Positions 17,523 to 26,097 of a DNA stretch of 64,000 nt are shown piece by piece. The notes under the pieces are model-generated. The model was given only the letters and a program-made list of their open reading frames with translations, was not told the origin of the DNA and did not search any database. The stretch spans positions 124,001-188,000 of the forward strand of contig JACRIK010000026.1 in assembly GCA_016235865.1 (NCBI GenBank), in the 5' to 3' direction. The translations under genes were made by a program, and so were the position numbers. Source of the DNA: Planctomycetota bacterium. GTDB lineage: Bacteria > Planctomycetota > MHYJ01 > JACQXL01. Numbering within the stretch: position 1 is the stretch's first letter; each line of letters begins with the position of its first letter.

Positions 17523-19391
17523 TTACTTTTTAACCTGATTTAGCTGTTTATTTGGCATCGGAGCAATAGCGTTAAATCTACACTTCTCAACACAAATCCC
17601 GCACACTTCGCATTTGATTGTGTCTATAGTATGGGGTTTTTTCTTTTCACCGGCAATGGCCTTAACCGGACAATTCTTGGCGCAGAGAGTGCAGCCGGTG
17701 CATTTTTCAGTGGCTATTTCATACCTGAAAAGTCCTTTGCATACGCCGGACGGGCAGAATTTGTCGTGCAGGTGCGTTTCGTATTCTTTGCGGAAATAGC
17801 GGAGCGTTGAGATGACCGGATTGGGTGCGGTCTGGCCTAAGCCACAAAGAGAACTATCGCGCACTGACTCGGCTAAGGCGTGCAGTTTTTCTATGTCTCC
17901 GGTTTCCGCCTTGCCCTGGGTAAATCGGGTTACCAGCTCCAGCATCCGCTTGGTGCCGATTCGGCACGGGACGCACTTGCCGCAGGATTCCTTCTGACAG
18001 AAGTCCAGGAAGTAGCGGGCGATGTCCACCATGCAGTTTCTCTCATCAAGGACAATCATTCCGCCTGAGCCCATGATGGCGCCGGCTTGCTTGATGCTTT
18101 CGTAATCAATAGAGGTATCCAGATGTTCTGCAGGCAGGCAGCCGCCTGAGGGTCCGCCCATCTGGACCGCCTTGAATGTCCGGCCGTGCGGAATGCCGCC
18201 GCCGACATCAAATATTATCTGGCGCAGGGTGATGCCCATCGGGACTTCCACCAGTCCGGTGTTGTTAATCTTGCCGGCCAAGGCAAAGACCTTGGTGCCT
18301 TTGGAGCCGGCGGTGCCTAATTGGGCATAGGCGCCGCCGCCATCCAGTATAATCTGAGGAATGCTGGCCAGGGTTTCCACGTTATTGATGACCGTGGGCC
18401 TGCCCCAGAGACCAGATTCAGCCGGGAAGGGCGGGCGGGGTTTGGGCATCCCGCGTCTGCCTTCAATAGAAGCGATTAGGGCGGTTTCCTCGCCGCAGAC
18501 AAAGGCGCCGGCGCCTTGTTTTATAGTGATGTCAAAACTAAATCCGGTTCCAAAGATGTTTTCACCGAGTAGTCCCATCTCGCGGGCTTGCTTGACAGCC
18601 AGAGTTGAATATTCCACGGCAATCGGGTATTCAGCTCGGACATAGATATAACCGTGGGTGGCGCCGATGGCATAAGCGCCGATGAGCATGCCTTCTATGA
18701 CCGAATGTGGGTCGCCTTCCAGAACCGCCCGGTCCATAAATGCGCCCGGATCACCTTCATCTCCATTACAAATAAAATATTTAGTATCGCTTTTGTAACC
18801 GTTAGCGAATTTCCATTTTAACCCGGTCGGGAATCCGGCGCCGCCTCGGCCCCTGATGCCTGATTTTGTTACCTCATCTATGACATCGGTGGGCTTCATT
18901 TCCCCCAGCGCCTTGGCAATCGCCATATATCCGTTGCGGTTGATGTAATCAGCGATGCTGGTGGGTCTGATGTAACCGCAGTTCCTCAAGACAATCTTTT
19001 TTTGCGACTTGAAGAACGGGATTTCACTAAGATGCGGATAGAACTTACCTTTTTCAGAATAAACGTGGTTGTTGAGCGCTGCGCCTTGAGCGGCAATCTG
19101 CGCAACGACCATCGGGATGTCTTTTTCTGATAACTTTCCGTAGAAGATACCGAGCGGGTCGATGGATACAACCGGTGCATAGGCGCAGAGCCCCTGGCAG
19201 CCGGTTTCCACTAATTCAATCTGCGCTTTCTGCTTTTTGATTTCAGAGTGGAAGGCATCCCTGATTTTAAGAGCTCCCTTGGCGCGGCAGCCGGTGCTGC
19301 AAATCCGGATGCGGGTTTTGGAGCTGTCCGCCTTTTTTGTCAAGTCTGACTTAAATGCGAGCAGTTCATTTACCGAAGAAAAATGTATCAT
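17523..19391 (-). CDS. NuoF/HydB-type diaphorase subunit (FMN, Fe-S)
   Basis: This is the NAD(H)-binding flavoprotein of a soluble formate dehydrogenase or bifurcating complex, 622 residues. It has a thioredoxin-like N-terminus with Cys pairs in STGCRAKG and TGCQGLC, then the FMN/NADH domain (GRGGAGFPTGLKWKFA and the GDEGDPGAFMDR stretch). The [4Fe-4S] motif CGKCVPCRIG follows, and a C-terminal 2x[4Fe-4S] ferredoxin domain (CTGCTLCAKNC and CEVCGICVEKC). The extra N- and C-terminal Fe-S domains match HydB of electron-bifurcating enzymes, not plain NuoF. The ATG has GGGAG upstream. It lies 21 bp after the NuoE-type gene and is followed by a terminator before fdhA. Confidence 0.92.
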   Translation of the reverse strand: MIHFSSVNELLAFKSDLTKKADSSKTRIRICSTGCRAKGALKIRDAFHSEIKKQKAQIELVETGCQGLCAYAPVVSIDPLGIFYGKLSEKDIPMVVAQIAAQGAALNNHVYSEKGKFYPHLSEIPFFKSQKKIVLRNCGYIRPTSIADYINRNGYMAIAKALGEMKPTDVIDEVTKSGIRGRGGAGFPTGLKWKFANGYKSDTKYFICNGDEGDPGAFMDRAVLEGDPHSVIEGMLIGAYAIGATHGYIYVRAEYPIAVEYSTLAVKQAREMGLLGENIFGTGFSFDITIKQGAGAFVCGEETALIASIEGRRGMPKPRPPFPAESGLWGRPTVINNVETLASIPQIILDGGGAYAQLGTAGSKGTKVFALAGKINNTGLVEVPMGITLRQIIFDVGGGIPHGRTFKAVQMGGPSGGCLPAEHLDTSIDYESIKQAGAIMGSGGMIVLDERNCMVDIARYFLDFCQKESCGKCVPCRIGTKRMLELVTRFTQGKAETGDIEKLHALAESVRDSSLCGLGQTAPNPVISTLRYFRKEYETHLHDKFCPSGVCKGLFRYEIATEKCTGCTLCAKNCPVKAIAGEKKKPHTIDTIKCEVCGICVEKCRFNAIAPMPNKQLNQVKK

Positions 19392-19412
19392 CTGTCACTC
19401 CCGTTATAAGCG

Positions 19413-19877
19413 TTAAGTGCATTCCTTTAATGCTTCGTCTATTCGTTTCTCGTCTAGGTTGCCGTAATAGTCCTGATTTACCATCATTGCCGGGGCCAGG
19501 AAACAGGTGCCCAGGCAGGCGACGGTTTCAAGAGAGAATTTATAGTCCGGGGTGGTTTGTCCGTCTTCAATATTGAGTTTTGACTTTATATGATTGATGA
19601 CGTTATTGGCGCCCCGCACATGGCAGGCCGTGCCCCGGCAGGGTTTTACGATGTATTTCCCGCGCGGTATCGTGGTGAATTGGGCGTAAAAAGTCAGGAT
19701 GCCGTAGATTTTATTGCGGCCGACACCGGTGTGTCGGCTTATTGCCTTGAGCGACTCCGGCGGGACATAGCCGAACTTTTCCTGGATTGCCTGGAGGATG
19801 GGAATAACCAGGCTGGCGCTATTATGGGCAAAGCCATTGATAACCCCTTTGATTTGGGAGGCGGTTGGCGGCTTCAT
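19413..19877 (-). CDS. NuoE/HydC-type [2Fe-2S] subunit
   Basis: The 154-residue thioredoxin-like ferredoxin carries one [2Fe-2S] cluster and forms the electron entry module with the NuoF/HydB-type protein. Ligands are the Cys pair in CRGTACHVRG and the pair in VACLGTCFLAP. The N-terminal helical part (VIPILQAIQEKFGYVPPESL) is typical of the family. The start has a good Shine-Dalgarno, AGGAGAG. It is immediately upstream of the NuoF-type gene and 22 bp downstream of the bifunctional-nuclease-like gene. Confidence 0.93.
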   Translation of the reverse strand: MKPPTASQIKGVINGFAHNSASLVIPILQAIQEKFGYVPPESLKAISRHTGVGRNKIYGILTFYAQFTTIPRGKYIVKPCRGTACHVRGANNVINHIKSKLNIEDGQTTPDYKFSLETVACLGTCFLAPAMMVNQDYYGNLDEKRIDEALKECT

Positions 19878-19899
19878 AAAAACTCTCCTGTTTTAATGG

Positions 19900-20319
19900 T
19901 TATCCCTGTGGTTGCGTTTCGTCTGGTGTTGTGCCTATTTCGTCCAGTATCTTATTCTCCACAAAGATAGGAGTTTTGAGATGGACCGCCAGGACAATCG
20001 CATCGCTTGGCCTGGAATCAATCTCTGTTTCTTTGCCGTTGGTGCTGATAAAAACCTTGGCATAAAAGGTGTTTTTCTTAAGGTCGCTGATTATGATCTT
20101 GCTGATGGTGTAGTTAAGCTCCTTGAGGATGTTAATAATCAGGTCGTGGGTCAATGGGCGAACTGTTTTAGAGTTTTTTATCTTGCGGTCAATGGCTGCG
20201 GCCTCGTAAATACCGATAACGATGGGGAAAACACGCTCGCCCTTGACTTCCTTTAGTATAATAAGCTGTTCTTCGCGGTTTTCGTCGATAATCAGGCGGG
20301 ATAGCTCTACTTGTATCAT
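19900..20319 (-). CDS. Bifunctional nuclease family (DUF151) protein
   Basis: The 139-residue protein shows the family hallmark DSRPSDAIVLAVH followed by PIFV near residue 105-120, and the N-terminal ILKEVKGERVFPIVIG strand pattern. Members are small single-domain proteins, some reported to have RNase/DNase activity; the biological role in bacteria is unclear. The ATG at 20319 is preferred over a TTG one codon upstream. It sits between the small proteins and the Fe-S subunits in one minus-strand run. Confidence 0.88.
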   Translation of the reverse strand: MIQVELSRLIIDENREEQLIILKEVKGERVFPIVIGIYEAAAIDRKIKNSKTVRPLTHDLIINILKELNYTISKIIISDLKKNTFYAKVFISTNGKETEIDSRPSDAIVLAVHLKTPIFVENKILDEIGTTPDETQPQG

Positions 20320-20334
20320 CAATGGAATCTTTCG

Positions 20335-20904
20335 TTACCTGAAACAGGAAATCTGCCGGCCCATCTCCTTAAAGTGGTAGGAATTTTCCTTGAGCGTATT
20401 GAGCAGGTCAATAAACACGGCTGACGATTGCGGCTGGCAGATTCCGCTGGTCAGTCTTTCTTCATGTTCCTGGGCAAAGTTAGTTGAGGTATTTTCCAAC
20501 GCATTGGCGGTGTCAATGATGTATTTGGCAAGAACATCGTTTTTTGTTACAGCCACATCCTTAAGGCATCGAGATAGGTGTTTGATGGTTCCGATAAGAT
20601 ACTCCAGTTCCCTGAGCGCTTTATCGCTGAAAAGGATATGTTTATCTATCTTGCTCTTAAAGATATTTACTAACCGGGAAAGATTGACAGTTATTTTATC
20701 TATACGGCCTCCGACATCTTTTCTGGTGGTGTCGTTGCATCCATTGTCGTATAATTGATAGCTTTTTGCTTGAGCGGATATCTTAGTGATGATTAATTCG
20801 GCGGAATTCAGCTGGGGCAGGTTTTCGGTGCGGATTGAATCAAATATAAGCTTGAGCACTTCCTCAATGCTTTGGAAAAACTCGCCAATGGAAATATTAT
20901 TCAT
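20335..20904 (-). CDS. Hypothetical all-helical protein, 189 aa
   Basis: I do not recognise the family. The protein appears almost entirely alpha-helical with heptad-like spacing of Leu/Ile (for example FFQSIEEVLKLIFDSIR and LLNTLKENSYHFKEMGR), no signal peptide and no membrane segment, with scattered Cys residues. Its pattern is reminiscent of PhoU-like helical bundles, but no motif confirms this. It lies 7 bp after the small membrane-protein gene, so it is in the same operon. Confidence 0.6.
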   Translation of the reverse strand: MNNISIGEFFQSIEEVLKLIFDSIRTENLPQLNSAELIITKISAQAKSYQLYDNGCNDTTRKDVGGRIDKITVNLSRLVNIFKSKIDKHILFSDKALRELEYLIGTIKHLSRCLKDVAVTKNDVLAKYIIDTANALENTSTNFAQEHEERLTSGICQPQSSAVFIDLLNTLKENSYHFKEMGRQISCFR

Positions 20905-20910
20905 AATAGA

Positions 20911-21099
20911 TTAGAAAGTGTTTATAATACTAACTATAATGCAAATGACAAGAATAATCAGGCATAAGAGATTAAAATTCTTCATTGTGGTCTGGAGGAT
21001 GGCTCTGGGGTTTTCCTCAGACGTAGCTAGGCTTAAAGTCAGCGAGACAATAAAGGCTATCAGGAGGAAAAGCCCGACCATTATAATAAGGTTAAGCAT
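20911..21099 (-). CDS. Small two-helix membrane protein, 62 aa
   Basis: The protein consists of two hydrophobic helices (about residues 3-26 and 42-61) joined by a short polar loop (SEENPRAILQTTMKN). Its start codon overlaps the end of the preceding gene by 8 bp, a strong sign of translational coupling. No family is recognised; it may be a partner of the adjacent membrane protein. Confidence 0.65.
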   Translation of the reverse strand: MLNLIIMVGLFLLIAFIVSLTLSLATSEENPRAILQTTMKNFNLLCLIILVICIIVSIINTF

Positions 21100-21529
21100 A
21101 ATTTGTTGGATTTATCTGGGTTGTCGCAGGCTGTTCAGTAGCCGTTGGTTCCTTGGTTGCGGCTGGCTTCCGGGCAAGCAACTGCGAACATAAGTTTAAT
21201 AGGATTACCAAATTGAGGATGCCTCCGACGCAGATATAAAGCAGGCCGACTTCAAAATAAGACATTGACACGATTCCTCTGGGCGCCTCGGATGTCAGGA
21301 GCGTTTTCAGCATGAGAGTTAACCCGCTGCCGAATTGCCCGACATAATAAAAAGGGTTGTCCGCAAATCTGACAAATCTAAAGTCGGCGATTATTACACC
21401 TATGGCAGAGCAGGTCAGGACGATCCCGAAAAATACCAAGGCTTTATACCGCTTTCCGTAAAACCAATGCGCAAAACCGGGGAGAATCCAGCCGGCAAGA
21501 AGCACCAGTGGCAATATAAGTTTTTTCAT
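21092..21529 (-). CDS. Multi-span membrane protein, DUF6677-like
   Basis: The 145-residue protein has about four hydrophobic helices. It starts LILPLVLLAGWILPGFAHWFYGKRYKALVFF, a pattern (GWxxPGxxHxxxGrr) that I associate with planctomycete DUF6677 or TM2-like proteins; I have not verified this by search. The C-terminal ~25 residues are a Thr/Pro/Ala-rich tail. Its ATG overlaps the stop of the LptB-like gene (ATGA). Confidence 0.65.
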   Translation of the reverse strand: MKKLILPLVLLAGWILPGFAHWFYGKRYKALVFFGIVLTCSAIGVIIADFRFVRFADNPFYYVGQFGSGLTLMLKTLLTSEAPRGIVSMSYFEVGLLYICVGGILNLVILLNLCSQLLARKPAATKEPTATEQPATTQINPTNYA

Positions 21530-22269
21530 ATCGTGAAATCCTTGCCCAGATATTTCTCTCGGGCTAAGGGGTTATTCATTATTTCTGCAGGGGTTCCGGC
21601 GCAGAGTATCTGTCCTTCATCTATGATATAGGAACGGTTTGTAACCGCTAGTGTCTCACGGACATTATGGTCGGTCAGAAGGATACTGATGCCCCGGGTC
21701 TTGAGTTGTTTGATGATTCCCTGAATCTCGGCAACAGAGATTGGGTCAACCCCGGAAAATGGTTCATCAAGCAATAACAATGTCGGTTCAGTAATAAGCG
21801 CCCGGGCGATTTCCAGGCGTCTGGTTTCTCCGCCGGAAAGAGTGGTCGTTTTCTGGTTCGCCAGCTTGGCCAATCCGAATTCATTGAGAAGCCGTTTGGC
21901 TTCGGACAGTCGCCGGCCGCGGCTGATGGGCCGGGTTTCCAGTATTGCCAGAAGGTTATTTTCCACGCTCAGATTCTGGAATACGGACGGTTCTTGGGGC
22001 AGGTAACCCATTCCGTATAATGCTCTTTTATACATCGGGAGTCCGGCCACATTTGTTTGTTTCTTCTCCCCGTTAATATTTGCCCTGAATATTATTTCAC
22101 CGGAAGAGGGTGGAATCAATCCCGTAACCATCCGGAAGGTGGTGGTTTTACCGGCACCATTCCTTCCCAGGATACCCACAATTTCGCCTTCAGAGATATT
22201 AAACCCCACGCCATCAACTACCCGGCGCGAACCGTATATCTTTACCAGCTGTTTTACTTCAAGTAGCAT
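21526..22269 (-). CDS. lptB: LptB-like ABC transporter ATPase
   Basis: The 247-residue cytoplasmic ATPase of the lipopolysaccharide export (LptB2FG) type has the Walker A GRNGAGKTT near residue 36, signature LSGGETRRLEIARAL, Walker B LLLLDEPFSGVDP and the H-loop LLTDHNVRET. The C-terminal YLGKDF ending is characteristic of LptB. No LptF/G permease is in the window, so the export target is inferred. It heads a tight minus-strand operon with three small genes. The 22270-22561 gap upstream is AT-rich. Confidence 0.88.
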   Translation of the reverse strand: MLLEVKQLVKIYGSRRVVDGVGFNISEGEIVGILGRNGAGKTTTFRMVTGLIPPSSGEIIFRANINGEKKQTNVAGLPMYKRALYGMGYLPQEPSVFQNLSVENNLLAILETRPISRGRRLSEAKRLLNEFGLAKLANQKTTTLSGGETRRLEIARALITEPTLLLLDEPFSGVDPISVAEIQGIIKQLKTRGISILLTDHNVRETLAVTNRSYIIDEGQILCAGTPAEIMNNPLAREKYLGKDFTI

Positions 22270-22561
22270 ATCTTTTTAATATAAATGGGTTACATTAACC
22301 GCCTCTAAAGCTATTGTTGATAATATGTTGATAACTTATCTGGGGCTTCTTAACTCCTTTATTATTAATGGTTTGTTTTATTCCCTCTCTTATTTTGCGC
22401 CCCCTTAGGTACTTTACCTAACATATTATAGAGTATAGTGTTATAGTATAGGAGCATATTTGTTTTCTATTTAGATAGCTCTTATAATTATACCTATAAA
22501 TACCCTAATTTATCTACATTTCCTAACCCTTTACGTTGTATAAAATTGTATACAACTGTTT
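22270..22561. other. AT-rich gap between lepB and lptB
   Basis: This 292-bp intergenic region is much more AT-rich than the genes around it. It contains two adjacent TGTTGATAA motifs (about 22314-22333) and a perfect 8-bp inverted repeat GTTGTATA/TATACAAC with a 6-nt loop at 22535-22556, just after the lepB stop. The latter could be a weak terminator or operator. The TGTTGATAA pair resembles, but does not match, DnaA boxes. Confidence 0.45.
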
Positions 22562-24121
22562 TTATCGTATCAATTTAAGCCTTTTTATAGGCCAGTATAC
22601 GAATAAAGCCCGGCCAAAGATTTCGTCGGCATCGATAAACGGGGCGTTATCCACATCGTTAGATACTATATCGGCTTGATTGATAACCCGGTCCATTCCC
22701 CATATATCTCCACCCCGGTTATTTTGCCTGTTTCGTTTTATTCTGATAATATCTCCGTTTTCCTGATAAATATCAGCGGATGACGGTTCGGCATCGCATT
22801 TGATTATCGTTCCATCCTTAAGAGTGATTTTTCTCATCCGCCACAGGCGGCTGTCTTTACTATTGGGGATATTATCCCCGATGGCAAAGTATTTACCCTC
22901 AGGTATTGCCAGGGGTTTGTTTTCCCTTAAGATGCCGCTGGTGTCATAATAATATAAATCACGCCAGATGGTGATATCCCTGATGACAGCCGGATGCTTT
23001 TTTGCCCCCAGTTCAATCTGAAAGGGATGAATATCTTCATCCAATTGGCCATCTTCAAGCGAGCTGATGTAATCATACTTCACGGCCTCCTTGTTGTCGA
23101 TCTTTATATAAATTGTGCCGTCAAAATTCAGTATTTCGATAAGATGTTCTTTATTAGGTTCGATTTTTATCTTTTCATCGATGGGTAACGATTTTATTGA
23201 GCTATCTGAAGGGATATAGCGTTCTAATGTATTGGGATAGGCTAAAAGGTCATACGGCGGTGAGCGAAAATGCCGTGTCATATTTGGTAAATCACTGTTC
23301 TCTTCCTGGAGCGGTTGGGGGTATAGATGGAGTGAAAAATTACCTGCGTGAGTTCTGATAGTTGCATAGATTTCCCCGCCTCTTCTATCCGTCCGGACCT
23401 TGAATGACAATTTCATGTCGCTGACCGGGTATCGGCCCGGGCTTTTACCGTATTCATCCCGGATGGTTTCCTTGTAGCCGATTGTTCCGCCGCCCTGGAG
23501 TTCCAACAGACCATTTTCTATCTTGTATAAACTGTCCTGCGGTGTATTCCAGGATTCCGTAAACTCATCCTGATTACCATTCCACCGATATGTATTTAAC
23601 CAGATGGACTCCTGGGTTTTCAGGGCTTTCTTGGCGATAAGGAATTTATCTGTGCCTTTCGGTCGGTAATAAAGATTGCCGCGGTTTATCATTAGTTCCT
23701 CATTGGGTAGTCCCACCACCCGCTTTATGAAGCTGGTGCTCTTATCAAGCGGGAACTTGAAAAGAAAGACATCGTATCTTTGGATGGGGTTAAAAAGGAT
23801 GCCGAATTTATTGGCGATGATTCTATCGCCGTCATTATAGTCGCCGTGTAAGGTGGGTTCCATTGAGCCGGTTGGAATCTTATAGACCTCGATGCAGAAA
23901 CACCTGATAATCATCGCCAGGATAAAAGCCACCAGGAATACCTCGGCATTGCCCTGGGTCAAGAACAGCAGGATTACCGCCATTATCGCCGCATTTCCTA
24001 ATGATATGGTTTTAGTGAGATAGAGCACGAATAAGATTATGCCCATCACGACCAAAATGATGCCTCTGAGATAGGAAAGGCCAAAACCCGGGATGTCAAC
24101 GGTCGAATCTCTTTTTAGCAT
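22562..24121 (-). CDS. lepB: Signal peptidase I with large insert
   Basis: This membrane-bound serine protease removes Sec signal peptides. The 519-residue protein begins with hydrophobic spans (about 18-75), then box B with the catalytic Ser86 (PTGSMEPTL) and box D with the general base Lys133 (SFIKRVVGLP). Box E (GDNIPNSKDSRLW) lies near residue 420. Between boxes D and E sit roughly 250 extra residues, partly beta-rich (KLSFKVRTDRRGGEIYATIR), so the enzyme is about twice the usual length. It lies 3 bp after lepA, a common lepA-lepB operon. Confidence 0.93.
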   Translation of the reverse strand: MLKRDSTVDIPGFGLSYLRGIILVVMGIILFVLYLTKTISLGNAAIMAVILLFLTQGNAEVFLVAFILAMIIRCFCIEVYKIPTGSMEPTLHGDYNDGDRIIANKFGILFNPIQRYDVFLFKFPLDKSTSFIKRVVGLPNEELMINRGNLYYRPKGTDKFLIAKKALKTQESIWLNTYRWNGNQDEFTESWNTPQDSLYKIENGLLELQGGGTIGYKETIRDEYGKSPGRYPVSDMKLSFKVRTDRRGGEIYATIRTHAGNFSLHLYPQPLQEENSDLPNMTRHFRSPPYDLLAYPNTLERYIPSDSSIKSLPIDEKIKIEPNKEHLIEILNFDGTIYIKIDNKEAVKYDYISSLEDGQLDEDIHPFQIELGAKKHPAVIRDITIWRDLYYYDTSGILRENKPLAIPEGKYFAIGDNIPNSKDSRLWRMRKITLKDGTIIKCDAEPSSADIYQENGDIIRIKRNRQNNRGGDIWGMDRVINQADIVSNDVDNAPFIDADEIFGRALFVYWPIKRLKLIR

Positions 24122-24124
24122 TTT

Positions 24125-25930
24125 CTATCTTTTCTCTTCTCCGGACAGAACCGCAACGAAAGCCGACTGGGGGATTTCCACCGAGCCGATGCTTTTCATC
24201 TTCTTTTTGCCTTCCTTCTGCTTGTTCCAAAGCTTCCGCTTGCGGGTGATGTCGCCTCCGTAACACTTGCCGGTTACGTTTTTGGCCAGGGCGCTGATAT
24301 TTTCCCGGGCCACGATTCTTTTGCCAACTGCGGCCTGCAGGGCAACCTGGAAAAGGTGGCGCGGAATTTGCTGCCGCAATATGTGGATAATCTTCCGGCC
24401 CTTTGATTCCGCGACATTCTGATGGACTATCGCGGAAAACGCATCCACCTCGACATTGGCTACGAATATTCGCAATTTTACCAAATCGCCCGGTTTGTAT
24501 CCAATAAAAACATAGTCCATCGTGCCGAATCCATGCGTGGCGGATTTAAGCTTGTCATAGAAATCATAGATAATCTCGCCCATCGGCATATTGTAATGGA
24601 GTATCACCCTGGTCGGTGAGATATATTCGGTCTTGATATGTTCGCCCCGTTTATTCTCGCACAAGGCCATGATATTGCCGATGTTTTCAGACGGGATGAT
24701 TATGGATATCTTGACAATCGGCTCTTTAACCTCCCGGATGGTGGCTTCATCGGGGAACATCGCCGGGTTATCGATGCGCAGGGTTTTGGACAATCCGCCT
24801 TCGGTAATCGTCACCTCATATGGGACGTTAGGCGCGGTCTGGACCACGTCGGCTTTTTGCTCGCGCCTCAGGCGTTCCTTGATAACATCCATATGCAGCA
24901 ATCCCAGGAACCCGCATCGGAAACCCATGCCCAGCGCTTCTGATGTTTCCGGCTCAAAGGTAAATGACGAGTCATTGAGCGACAGTTTTTCCAGGGCCTT
25001 TTTGAGGATAGTAAAGTCGCTGTCCTGGGTGGGGTAGAATCCGGCAAAGACCATGGGTAGTGGTTCGCGGTAACCGGGCAGGGGCGCCACCCCGGTCGCA
25101 TTTTTCATGGTTACCGTATCGCCGATTTTAATCTCGCGGCTGTTGCGGATGCCGCTGATGATATAACCCACTTCGCCGGCTGACAATTTCGGGACTTTCA
25201 GCATCTTGGGCGTGAATATGCCAACTTCCTCGACATTAAAGGAGCGGTTATTTCTTATCATGATGATTTCGTCATCGGCTTTGACCGAGCCGTCTATCAT
25301 CCGGACAAATATCACCACCCCGCGGAAGTCGTCATAGACCGCATCGAATATCAGGGCTTTGAGCGGTTTGTTGATATCGCCGGTGGGCGGCGGAATACGC
25401 TCAACCACTGCCTCGAGAATCTTATCGGCATTGGTTCCCTGCTTGGCGCTGACGTTGATTATCTCATCCGGCGAAATGCCCAGGATATTCTGGATTTCAT
25501 CCCGGACCATCTCAATATTGGCCGCCGGCATGTCTATTTTATTGATGACCGGTATGATTTTTAGGTTGGCTTCCATGGCTACCAGGGCATTGGCCACGGT
25601 CTGGGCCTGGACGCCCTGGGAAGCGTCAACCAGCAGCAGGGCGCCTTCGCAGGCCTTCAGGCTCCTTAACACCTCGTAGCTGAAATCCACGTGTCCGGGC
25701 GTATCAATCAGGTTCAGGATATAATTCTGGTTATTAAGCCGGTATTTGAGCAGGACCGCCTTGGCTTTGATGGTAATCCCGCGTTCCCTTTCTATCTCGC
25801 CGTTATCCATGAACTGGTTACGCAATTCCCGGGCTGAGACCGCACCGGTCAACTCCAGCAGGCGGTCGGCCAGGGTCGATTTGCCGTGGTCAATGTGGGC
25901 GATGATACAAAAGTTGCGGATATTCTGCAT
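24125..25930 (-). CDS. lepA: Elongation factor 4 (LepA)
   Basis: This ribosome-associated translational GTPase can back-translocate stalled ribosomes. The 601-residue length is standard. The G1 loop AHIDHGKSTLADRL is near the N-terminus, followed by DTPGHVDF (G3) and NKIDMP (G4). The diagnostic LepA C-terminal domain is present with VIVARENISALAKNV and KCYGGDITRKRKLW. It is the first gene of the lepA-lepB pair. A ribosome encoding a 50-Pro tract (39720-39869) is a plausible client in this genome, by inference only. Confidence 0.97.
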   Translation of the reverse strand: MQNIRNFCIIAHIDHGKSTLADRLLELTGAVSARELRNQFMDNGEIERERGITIKAKAVLLKYRLNNQNYILNLIDTPGHVDFSYEVLRSLKACEGALLLVDASQGVQAQTVANALVAMEANLKIIPVINKIDMPAANIEMVRDEIQNILGISPDEIINVSAKQGTNADKILEAVVERIPPPTGDINKPLKALIFDAVYDDFRGVVIFVRMIDGSVKADDEIIMIRNNRSFNVEEVGIFTPKMLKVPKLSAGEVGYIISGIRNSREIKIGDTVTMKNATGVAPLPGYREPLPMVFAGFYPTQDSDFTILKKALEKLSLNDSSFTFEPETSEALGMGFRCGFLGLLHMDVIKERLRREQKADVVQTAPNVPYEVTITEGGLSKTLRIDNPAMFPDEATIREVKEPIVKISIIIPSENIGNIMALCENKRGEHIKTEYISPTRVILHYNMPMGEIIYDFYDKLKSATHGFGTMDYVFIGYKPGDLVKLRIFVANVEVDAFSAIVHQNVAESKGRKIIHILRQQIPRHLFQVALQAAVGKRIVARENISALAKNVTGKCYGGDITRKRKLWNKQKEGKKKMKSIGSVEIPQSAFVAVLSGEEKR

Positions 25931-26097
25931 AAAGAATTACAGTCAGCGGATTAAGCTGATTTATCAGGCTAATGCACTACTTATAAAGATATTCATTATA
26001 GTATAACTAATTGGTTAGGCAAGAAAAAGATGATAAAGTAAGGATTGATTTGTCGGCTTAATCGGCAAAATCAGCGCGACCAGCCTGACTGATTTAC

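Noticed and set aside
22310-22335. Chromosomal origin or DnaA box cluster in the AT-rich gap
   Set aside because: Only two TGTTGATAA motifs that do not match the DnaA box TTATNCACA, and no dnaA, dnaN or similar genes nearby.
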